The position numbers and the translations under genes were made by a program. From Nocardiopsis mwathae (GTDB taxonomy: Bacteria > Actinomycetota > Actinomycetes > Streptosporangiales > Streptosporangiaceae): a stretch of DNA of 64,000 nt. Every line of letters begins with the position of its first letter. Position 1 is the first letter of the stretch. Below are positions 53,473-60,496 of this stretch, piece after piece. The notes below the pieces were generated by a model that was given only the letters and a program-made list of their open reading frames with translations, did not search any database and was not told the origin of the DNA. The stretch is taken from the NCBI RefSeq assembly GCF_014201195.1, contig NZ_JACHDS010000001.1:4030001-4094000 (forward strand), written 5' to 3'.

Positions 53473-54026
53473 CCTGCCGGGCGGCCCTGCCTGCGGGAAC
53501 GTGCGGGATGTTCGGTGGAGGAAGCGGCGCCGACGGCGGCAGGAGCCTGGGGGCGGCGGTCGCCGCCCGGGTAGGCGGATGGCCGGCGTCGGCGGGGGCC
53601 TTCGCTCCAGCCCGGCCCCGTACCGAAGGGCAGCGGCGAGGAGGACGGGAGGGGCGCCCCCAACCGCCCGCGGGTCCGAAAGACCACCGGAAAGCGCTTC
53701 CCCACCCCCTCCTCCGTTGATCTCGGAGATATCGGGGTCTCAGCGGCGATTGTTGCCCCAATATCTCCGAGATCAACGGAGACAGGGCACCGATCAGTGC
53801 CGGACCGGACTCCGACCGGCGGCGGCAGGGGTGCCCTCCCCCTTCGTCCGCGTCACTGCCCCCGGTACGGGGCCGGGGCCGGACGTGGAGTGCGGCCGAC
53901 CCCACCGCCGGCCCGGCCACCCGCCCACCCGCGGGGCCATCGGTCGCCCCAGGCCCCCTCGGCCGTCGGCGCCGCTTTTCCCACCGAACATCCCGCACCA
54001 CGACCGCGGAGAAGGCCGCCCAGCGG
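53473..54026. repeat. Long imperfect inverted repeat centred on palindrome copy C
   Basis: About 200 bases from 53473 to 53690 reappear in inverted orientation between about 54026 and 53800. Identical cores include gtgcgggatgttcggtgg (53501-53518 and 53981-53998), gcggcgccgacggc just inside it, and ggccccgtaccg further in. Other stretches are clearly alignable but diverged. The centre is the 66-bp palindrome at 53714-53779. No transposase or supported gene lies within the 625-base gap 53422-54046. Open frames on both strands here are translations of the two arms and look alike for that reason. Confidence 0.75.
53714..53779. repeat. 66-bp dispersed palindrome, copy C
   Basis: Arms 53714-53737 and 53756-53779 (24 bases, one mismatch) around an 18-base centre that matches copy B at about 12 of 18 positions. 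It lies between two convergent genes. Confidence 0.9.
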
Positions 54027-54046
54027 ACCTGTGTTCCGAGCCGCTG

Positions 54047-54541
54047 TCACTCAGGACAGGGCGCACCGTCCTTCTCCCACTCGTCGCCCGGCTCGGTGAT
54101 GACGTCGTCCCAGCTCTCGTAACCGAACTCCTCCAGCATCTCCTCGTCGCTCCACATCCCCGGACCGTCGTCTCCGAAGGGCAGGACGACGTACCAGCGC
54201 CCTTCGTCCTCATAGACCATCACGTAGAGCGTCTTCTCAGCGCCGTCCCGCTCCCCGTCGAAGCGAACACTGCAGGTGCTGTGGAAGTTCTGCTTCGCCC
54301 ACGTTCCCGCCACATCGAACTCTCCGCCCCCGTCCCGCTCTAGGGCAAGCTCCGCCCGCTCTCGTTCGGAGCCGGGTTCACCCAGGGCCAGGATGGCGTC
54401 CACGTCCTTAGCATTGACCGCCCGAATATAAGACTCCGCAGCCTCCACAGGCTTCGTGGCGCCTCCCGAAGAGAGCGAACACGACGTTGCAACCAGGAAC
54501 ACCATCGGTGCGGCCAAGAGGCCGATTTTCCTAAGAGTCAT
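54047..54541 (-). CDS. Small lipoprotein, function unknown
   Basis: 164 residues from the ATG at 54541; the frame extends 17 codons upstream without a ribosome site. A lipobox (VATSC) marks Cys20 or so as the lipidated residue. The mature part looks like an NTF2-like/DUF4878 domain: EAAESYIRAVNAKDVDAILALGEPG, then WAKQNFHSTCSVRFDGERDG, and a final EMLEEFGYESWDDVITEPGDEW tail. Base composition is somewhat less GC-rich than in the neighbours. It is co-directional with, and 71 bases downstream of, the amidase-domain gene. Confidence 0.7.
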   Translation of the reverse strand: MTLRKIGLLAAPMVFLVATSCSLSSGGATKPVEAAESYIRAVNAKDVDAILALGEPGSERERAELALERDGGGEFDVAGTWAKQNFHSTCSVRFDGERDGAEKTLYVMVYEDEGRWYVVLPFGDDGPGMWSDEEMLEEFGYESWDDVITEPGDEWEKDGAPCPE

Positions 54542-54612
54542 TCTGCGTCTTCCCGAAACCAGATCGGAGGATATGAGAGGCGAAGGAGCCACCGAGAGGG
54601 AAGGACCTCAGG

Positions 54613-55743
54613 TTAGGTGCGGTGGGGATACCAATCAGCCCCCGGACTTTCCTTCTTGACACGGCTAAGCTTCTTCTCCTTGGTGCTGGGGGTGTGATAG
54701 TTGAGATACTTCTCGCTGCGCTTACCGGTCTTGACGACGATCATCGAGTGGTCCTTGGGGTTCCCCTTCTTCCAGGCTGCCTGCAAGATGTCCCCTGGAG
54801 CCAGCGAGGACATCTTGATCTTCCGGGTCCGCTTGGACTTGATCCGCGCGAAGGTGCCCCAGTTCTCGGCTCCAGCCCACGTATAGCTTGTGGCTTTCGC
54901 TGCCGGACCGTAATACCAGACGTGGTTCCACCTGCGGGCACCTACTCCCGACCCCTTGTACTTCCACCCTCCAGCGCGCATTGCCTGGGATACGAAGTTC
55001 GTGCAGTCCGCCTTGTATGACCTGTAGCTCTTGTTGTATTTTCGAACGTATTTCTGGGCGTAGTTGACGACCTTCTTCTTGTTGGCCTTACTCAACCCTT
55101 TCGGCCCGACCCCGTTCTCCAGCTCCGGTGCGACTTCGGGCAGAGGAGCCTCAGCCTCGGCGACCACCTCCGGCTCGGCTGGAGCCGCACCGGTGTCGAT
55201 CATCGCCTGTGTGCTCGGCAGCAGCGCCCCACCGGCGAACTCCGGCATCGACTCAAGCATCACCCAGCCCGATGGCCCCTGCAGGAATGTGAAGTCATGG
55301 CGTAGCCAGTACTCCTCGCATTCGGGTTCGTCCGGCTCCGGATTCTGGTAATACAGCTTGGTGTTCTCTTCGACGGTAGCCACCAATCGATCGCCGTCGA
55401 TTCTGACCTCCACGAGGGACACGGAGATGTCGGTGGACGCATTGCCACCGTCAACGGAACGGTGATCCTCCCGAGTGGCCTTGATGACCTCGATGTCGTC
55501 GTGGATCCGCGCCTCCGACTCCCGATCGATCTGGAGGCCGTCAGAGAGCCGGGTGAACAGCGAGGGCGCGTTCGTGAGCTGATCGGCGCGAAGGGCGAGG
55601 TAGTCGCGGGCCTGTCTGAGAAGAAGCCCTTCCTCCTCAGGTGACATCCCGACCGTCGCAGACGCGGTTCCCGCAGGCAGCAGGGTGACGGCCGTCGCGC
55701 CCAGCCCGGTCGCCACGAAGAAGGTGCGGCGATCCATGGACAC
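54613..55743 (-). CDS. Secreted protein with putative amidase domain (Amidase_6)
   Basis: 376 residues from the GTG at 55743 (aaggag at six bases); ATG at 55737 is an alternative. A twin-arginine signal (MDRRTFFVATGLGATAVTLL, in part MDRRTFFVA) exports it. The first 190 residues form an alpha/beta region of unknown type, joined by an Ala/Glu/Pro linker to the C-terminal domain (about 210-376): NYAQKYVRKYNKSY, ADCTNFVSQAMRAGG with the presumed catalytic Cys, and GDILQAAWKKGNPKDHSMIV with the likely His. Such NlpC/CHAP-like amidase domains cut wall peptides or related amides. The gene is less GC-rich than its surroundings, which hints at recent acquisition. Confidence 0.82.
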   Translation of the reverse strand: MSMDRRTFFVATGLGATAVTLLPAGTASATVGMSPEEEGLLLRQARDYLALRADQLTNAPSLFTRLSDGLQIDRESEARIHDDIEVIKATREDHRSVDGGNASTDISVSLVEVRIDGDRLVATVEENTKLYYQNPEPDEPECEEYWLRHDFTFLQGPSGWVMLESMPEFAGGALLPSTQAMIDTGAAPAEPEVVAEAEAPLPEVAPELENGVGPKGLSKANKKKVVNYAQKYVRKYNKSYRSYKADCTNFVSQAMRAGGWKYKGSGVGARRWNHVWYYGPAAKATSYTWAGAENWGTFARIKSKRTRKIKMSSLAPGDILQAAWKKGNPKDHSMIVVKTGKRSEKYLNYHTPSTKEKKLSRVKKESPGADWYPHRT

Positions 55744-55775
55744 GCCGATCTCCTTGGGGGATTGCGTTGGGGGGT

Positions 55776-55792
55776 TTGCGCGCAGTGCGCAA
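55776..55792. promoter_or_regulatory. Palindrome upstream of the amidase-domain gene
   Basis: ttgcgc-gcagt-gcgcaa, perfect 6-base arms, 33 bases before the GTG. Possible operator. Confidence 0.3.
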
Positions 55793-55890
55793 GGGGGTGA
55801 ACGGGGAAAGTCGGGAGGAACCTACCAACGCAAGCGCCTTCAGAGCGGATTTCGGCCAGCTTCGGTCGGGGAGGGAACCGTTTGCTGGGA

Positions 55891-55939
55891 CCACGGCGAT
55901 AGAGACGGGCTCATCGATACCGAGCTTGGGTCGCCGTGG
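55891..55939. other. Two-tier stem-loop in the divergent gap
   Basis: Outer 9-bp arms ccacggcga / tcgccgtgg enclose a second gctc / gagc stem. It lies in the 379-base region between the amidase-domain gene and the FtsW/RodA gene, which otherwise holds only a tatagt hexamer (56059-56064) as a possible -10 for the latter. Confidence 0.35.
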
Positions 55940-56122
55940 CTCCGGGTGTTCGAGGGGGGAGGGTGTGTACTCGCGGTGGCGATGGGCCTACGTGTGCGGC
56001 AGCGCCGTGAGGGGTGGGTTTCCCGGGCTCGCTGTCGGGGACACCGAGGGCGGGCGCCTATAGTTCTCTTCTGGGTCACTATCGACCGACGACATTCGCA
56101 ACCCCGACAAAAGCCCCCTCGC

Positions 56123-57718
56123 ATGACAGAGCACCCGTCCATGGACGGCGGGCACGGACCTCGGACGGTGAGGCGAGGCGGTGCGGTGACACCCCAATCC
56201 ACAGGACACGCGGAGCGGCCGAAGCGGCGCAACGTCGAGTTGGCGCTGCTGCTCGTGGCCGTGGCGGTCCTGGCGGGCGGGCTGTGTCTGGCCGGGTGGG
56301 AGATCGACGGACGGGTGCCCGATGACCTGGCGCTGTTCGTCGGTGCATTCGGCGGGGCTGTGCTGGTCCTGCACGTCGCGCTGCGGCGGCTGGCGCCGTG
56401 GGCCGACCCGCTGATGCTGCCGTTGGCGGCCGTGCTGAACGCCGTGGGACTGACCGTCATCTGGGGGCTGCACCGCACCGAGGGGCTCGTGGAGTTCGCG
56501 GCCGGGAAGCAGCTCATGTGGGCGGTACTCGGGGTCGCGGGGTGTCTGGGTGTGCTCCTCCTCCTGCGGGAGCCGCGGCGGCTGCAGCGCTACCCCTACC
56601 TGCTGGCCGTCACCGGGCTGGTGCTGCTGGCCCTGCCGATGCTGCCGATCATCGGCATCGACGCCTACGGCGCCCACCGGTGGATCGGCGTCCGTGGGTT
56701 CACCGTCCAGCCATCGGAGTTCGCCAAGATCCTGCTGGTCGTCTTCCTCGCCGCCTACCTGGGGATGAAGCGCGAGGTGCTGTCGACGGCCGCCCGGCAG
56801 CTGCGGGTGCGCGGTGTGAAGGTCTTCAGCCTCCCCCGCATGCGCGACCTGGGGCCGATGACGGTCGCGTGGGGCTTCGCCATCCTGCTGCTGGTCGGCA
56901 CCAAGGACCTCGGCGCCTCGCTGCTGCTGTTCGGCGTCTTCCTGGCGATCCTGTACACCGCGACCGGCCGCAAGTCCTGGGTCGGCATCGGGCTGCTGAT
57001 GTTCTCCGCCGGGGCCACGATCGCCTGGGCGATGTTCGTGCACGTGCGCCAGCGCGTCCTCATCTGGCTGGACCCGTTCGACCCGGAGCTCTACCGCTCC
57101 GCCGGCGGCAGCTACCAGCTCGTCGAGGGGCTGTTCGCACTGGCGGACGGCGGGCTGTTCGGTACCGGGTTCGCCGACGGGCGGGCCGCCGACATCTTCG
57201 CCGCCGACAGCGACCTGATCCTCGTCTCGATCGGGGAGAAGCTCGGGCTCACCGGACTCATGGCGGTGCTGGTGCTGCTCCTGCTGCTCGCCGAGCGGGG
57301 GTTTCGGACCGCGATCGCCTCCCGCGAGATCTTCGTGAAGCTGATGGCCACCGGCTTCGCGTTCCTACTCGGCTTCCAGGTCTTCGTGGTGCTGGGCGGG
57401 GTCACCCGGCTCATCCCGCTGACCGGCATGACCACGCCCTTCCTGGCGGCCGGCGGGTCGTCGCTGGTGTCCAGCTGGATCATGATCGGGCTGTGGCTGC
57501 GCATGAGCGACTCCGCCCGCCGCCCCTCGCCCGCGCCGCAGGAGCAGGCGCGGGGTGAAGACGTGACCGAGGTGATCCGGCTTCCCGGGGGTGGTGTGGG
57601 CGCTCCACGAGGAGCGGGCACTTCGCAGGGTGCGGACGCCTCGCAGCGTGACGAGGAGGCCGGCGTCAATCGCGAGGGCGATCCGTCCCCCAGTAGGCGC
57701 GCCACTGCTCAGGGGTGA
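56123..57718 (+). CDS. FtsW/RodA/SpoVE (SEDS) family wall polymerase
   Basis: 531 residues from the ATG at 56123; starts at 56141 or GTG 56186 are possible. About ten to twelve membrane helices. SEDS landmarks are GAHRWIGVRGFTVQPSEFAKI, GTKDLGASLLLFGVF, SYQLVEGLFALADGGLFGTGF, and DSDLILVSIGEKLGLTG. SEDS proteins polymerise lipid II glycan chains together with a class B penicillin-binding protein. None is encoded nearby, and the gene is not in the usual pknAB/pbpA cluster, so it may be an extra, lineage-specific copy. Its last 53 bases overlap the end of the convergent mazG. Confidence 0.9.
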   Translation: MTEHPSMDGGHGPRTVRRGGAVTPQSTGHAERPKRRNVELALLLVAVAVLAGGLCLAGWEIDGRVPDDLALFVGAFGGAVLVLHVALRRLAPWADPLMLPLAAVLNAVGLTVIWGLHRTEGLVEFAAGKQLMWAVLGVAGCLGVLLLLREPRRLQRYPYLLAVTGLVLLALPMLPIIGIDAYGAHRWIGVRGFTVQPSEFAKILLVVFLAAYLGMKREVLSTAARQLRVRGVKVFSLPRMRDLGPMTVAWGFAILLLVGTKDLGASLLLFGVFLAILYTATGRKSWVGIGLLMFSAGATIAWAMFVHVRQRVLIWLDPFDPELYRSAGGSYQLVEGLFALADGGLFGTGFADGRAADIFAADSDLILVSIGEKLGLTGLMAVLVLLLLLAERGFRTAIASREIFVKLMATGFAFLLGFQVFVVLGGVTRLIPLTGMTTPFLAAGGSSLVSSWIMIGLWLRMSDSARRPSPAPQEQARGEDVTEVIRLPGGGVGAPRGAGTSQGADASQRDEEAGVNREGDPSPSRRATAQG

Positions 57719-58475
57719 GCGCGCGCGGGTCGCGGCCGTCGGCGCGCGCCTTGGCCTCGGCCGCGCGCACCCGCCGGTCGAACCGGCGGGCCGCGGCGCG
57801 CAGGTCGATCTCCGGGTCGGCGTCGCGCCGCCGCTCCGCGTCGACCCCGGCGAACAGGCCGCCGCCCGCTCCCCCGTCGTCGGTGATGAGGTCGTCGGGC
57901 AGCCCGTTGCGCACCGCCCGCTTCTGCAGCTCGTAGGCGAGCAGCGCGGCCGGCTGGCCGAAGGGCACGCCCTCCAGGATGGAGGCCTCGGCGTCGCCCT
58001 TCCGGGCGCGCTCGGCGGCCTTGATGGTCTCCCAGTTGGCGCGCACGTCGTCCACGCCCTCGACGGCGACGCCGCCGAACACGTGCGGGTGGCGGCGGGT
58101 GAGCTTGTCGATGATGGCGTCGGCGACGTCGTCGACCGTCCAGCCGTCCGCCCCGCGCTCCTGCGCGATCCGGGCGTGGAAGAGGACCTGCAGCAGCACG
58201 TCGCCGAGTTCCTCGCGCAGCGTGGCGTAGTCGCCCGCCTCGATGGTCTCCAGCGTCTCGTAGGCCTCCTGGAGCAGGTACTTGGCCAGCGACTCATGCG
58301 TCTGGCGGGCGTCCCAGGGGCACTGGCGCCGCAGCGTGTCCATGACCTCGACCAGGGCGAGCAGGCGGTGGCCGGGGACGGGCGGCGTCCCGTCTCCGCC
58401 CCCGGTGTCCTGCTTCTCCGGTAGCTGCGGGGCGGGGCCGTGGGCGGCGTCGTCTGCGGCGGGGTGGTTGCTCAT
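57666..58475 (-). CDS. mazG: MazG nucleoside triphosphate pyrophosphohydrolase
   Basis: 269 residues, ATG start. The MazG domain (about 35-150) has CPWDARQTHESLAKYLLQEAYETLE, the metal-binding EELGDVLLQVLFHARIAQE and the DKLTRRHPHVFG block. A C-terminal second module is shorter and degenerate. The enzyme hydrolyses (d)NTPs, including oxidised or toxic ones, to NMP and pyrophosphate, and can lower ppGpp. It lies near eno and mfd as in M. tuberculosis (Rv1021). It overlaps the SEDS gene tail by 53 bases in antisense, so transcription of each could affect the other. Confidence 0.94.
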   Translation of the reverse strand: MSNHPAADDAAHGPAPQLPEKQDTGGGDGTPPVPGHRLLALVEVMDTLRRQCPWDARQTHESLAKYLLQEAYETLETIEAGDYATLREELGDVLLQVLFHARIAQERGADGWTVDDVADAIIDKLTRRHPHVFGGVAVEGVDDVRANWETIKAAERARKGDAEASILEGVPFGQPAALLAYELQKRAVRNGLPDDLITDDGGAGGGLFAGVDAERRRDADPEIDLRAAARRFDRRVRAAEAKARADGRDPRALTPEQWRAYWGTDRPRD

Positions 58476-58556
58476 GGGGATGGTGTTCTTGTCTCGGCGC
58501 TGTGGTGGTGTGCGTCGGCGGGGCCGACGCGCGGCTGTGCGGTCGGGCGACCGGGG

Positions 58557-60158
58557 TCAGCGGTGGTCATGGTGCTCGACGTGACTGGGGTGGTTGCGGT
58601 GGTCGTGGTGGTCCGGCAGCCAGCCTCCGGCGCGCAGCGCGGAGAGGACCTCGGCGACCGACTCCCCCTCTGCGGCGTCCCGGGTGTCGACCACCAGGTC
58701 GGCGTCGGTCGGCTCCTCGTACGGGTCGGATATGCCGGTGAACTCCGGGATCTCCCCCGCGCGCGCCTTGGCGTACAGGCCCTTGCGGTCGCGCTCCTCG
58801 CATACCTCCAGCGGGGTGGCGACGTGCACGAGGAAGAAGTCGCCGTTCTCCTCCACCATGGCGCGCACCTGGGCGCGGGTGGCGGCATACGGGGCGATCG
58901 GGGCGCAGACGGCCACGCCGCCGTGCCGGGTGATCTCGGCGGCGACGTAGCCGATGCGGCGGATGTTGAGGTCGCGGTCGGCGCGGGAGAAGGTGAGCCC
59001 GGACGACAGCAGGCGCCGGACCACGTCGCCGTCGAGCAGGGTCACGGTGCGCCCGGCACGGCGCACCCCCTCGGCCACGCCGCGGGCGATGGTGGACTTG
59101 CCCGACCCCGACAGGCCGGTGAGGAAGACGGTGAGGCCGCGCCGGGTCCGGGCGGGGCACAGCCGGTGCAGTTCGGTGGCGACGCGGGCGGGGGTGAACC
59201 AGGAGGGCAGTTCCCGGCCGAGCGCGAGCATTTCCTCGACCTCGGCGTCGCCCGGCTCGGTCTCGGCGCGGTCGTCGGGGACCTGGTCGGCGCGGCGCCA
59301 CAGTTCCTCGCGGGTGTCGTAGCGCCATTCCGCGGCCGGGAGGATCGGGATGGGGGCGTGACCGTGTTCTTCGCACGTGGCGGCGGGATCGCCCGGGGCG
59401 CGGTCGATGAGTAGGTGGGTGGCGCCGTAGGCGCGGGCGACGTGCGCGGCCAGCAGGTCGTGGCGGCCCGCAGGCAGCGGGTGGCCGTCCCTGCGGCCGG
59501 AGGTGGGCAGCGTGGTCACGACGAATCGGGTGCGCGGCGGCAGCAGCGGCTCGGCGGCGAGGATCGCCGGGGTCAGGCCCTCGTCGTCGAGCGGGGTGTC
59601 GATGAGGACCAGCACCTCGGCGCGACCGTCCCCGCCGATCTCTTCGGCCGCGGCGCGGATCTGGTGCAGGGAGCGGTGGTGCAGCGGGCGCTCGGCCAGC
59701 ACGGCCAGAAGCGGGCGGTCGGCGAAACCGCCGATGTCGCGCTGGCCGCGGATCTCGGTGGGGGCCAGGCGCAGGTGGCGCAGGACTCCGTACATGGGCG
59801 GGCGGGCGAAGCGCACCTCGCCGGCCAGCCGGTGGCCGTACTCGTGGTCGCGGTGGTCGGACCACCAGTGCTGGCCGACCCGCAGCTCGGCCAGCGGGGC
59901 GCCCTCGGGGTCGGCGAGGACCAGCCGCTCGGCGCCGGCCAGTTCGTCGGGCACCGGCAGGGTGACCGGAACCGGCCACGCGGTGCCGTCGGGCAGCCTG
60001 CCGTGCTTGATCGTGGACGCGGACTCCTCCGAGGTCATGAAGCCGGTCAGGGGGTATGCGCCGTTGAGGATCAGCTCCAGGTGGGCCAGGGTCACCGGGT
60101 CGGGCGTGAACACCGGTGCCGTGTCCTGTGGGACCTGTCCCTGATGGTTGGCGTCCAA
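58557..60158 (-). CDS. ATP-sulfurylase-like domain fused to APS kinase
   Basis: 533 residues from a TTG at 60158 with ggagg five bases upstream (GTG at 60185 is an alternative). The N-terminal half follows the ATP sulfurylase plan: HLELILNGAYPLTGFM PUA-like start, then a nucleotidyltransferase-like region. The catalytic motifs look lost: RNP-x-H reads ERPLHHRSLH, and GRDHAG reads IDRAPGD. The C-terminal APS kinase (about 345-515) is intact: Walker A FLTGLSGSGKST, DGDVVRR, FSRADRDLN, and VCEERDRKGLY. It should therefore phosphorylate adenylyl sulfate to PAPS, with the N-terminal half perhaps regulatory. The last 18 residues are His-rich (DHHDHRNHPSHVEHHDHR). Confidence 0.85.
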   Translation of the reverse strand: MDANHQGQVPQDTAPVFTPDPVTLAHLELILNGAYPLTGFMTSEESASTIKHGRLPDGTAWPVPVTLPVPDELAGAERLVLADPEGAPLAELRVGQHWWSDHRDHEYGHRLAGEVRFARPPMYGVLRHLRLAPTEIRGQRDIGGFADRPLLAVLAERPLHHRSLHQIRAAAEEIGGDGRAEVLVLIDTPLDDEGLTPAILAAEPLLPPRTRFVVTTLPTSGRRDGHPLPAGRHDLLAAHVARAYGATHLLIDRAPGDPAATCEEHGHAPIPILPAAEWRYDTREELWRRADQVPDDRAETEPGDAEVEEMLALGRELPSWFTPARVATELHRLCPARTRRGLTVFLTGLSGSGKSTIARGVAEGVRRAGRTVTLLDGDVVRRLLSSGLTFSRADRDLNIRRIGYVAAEITRHGGVAVCAPIAPYAATRAQVRAMVEENGDFFLVHVATPLEVCEERDRKGLYAKARAGEIPEFTGISDPYEEPTDADLVVDTRDAAEGESVAEVLSALRAGGWLPDHHDHRNHPSHVEHHDHR

Positions 60159-60496
60159 CCCGACCTCCGCTCGTCCGACCGTCACCCATCCTCTGTCGTG
60201 CTCCAGCGTATGCCGCGGGGGTGCGGCGGGGCGGGCGCGCCCCCGGGGGAACACCCAGGCCCGCCGCGGTGTTGGCAGTGGTGATCTCCGATGTATCTCC
60301 TCGCGCGTGTCCGGCGGCGGGAGTCCCGGCCCGACACATCGCTCCAGTCCGGTACCTTCCGGGCGCCGCCGGTGCGGCGCGGCGCGTACTCTTGGCACCG
60401 GGGAACCCTGTCTCGTGAGCGAACGGGGAGCGCAGCCGTGCGCGTTGCGGTCCACCGCACTGATCGGTCCCACTGTCACACGCCCCTTTTGGTGAT
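60159..60496. other. Divergent intergenic region APS kinase / mfd
   Basis: 338 bases without a supported gene. It presumably holds the promoters of both genes. I see no convincing -35/-10 pair; tactct near 60388 is a weak -10 candidate toward mfd. Confidence 0.5.

Noticed and set aside
53418-54213. Two similar-looking open frames on opposite strands (53418-53720 and 53794-54213)
   Set aside because: They are alike only because they translate the two arms of the inverted repeat. No ribosome sites were found and the changes are not biased to third positions.
60281-60302. gatctccgatgtatctcc as a further relative of the 66-bp palindrome
   Set aside because: It shares short ATCTCC stretches but not the arm order, and no partner arm lies within 100 bases.
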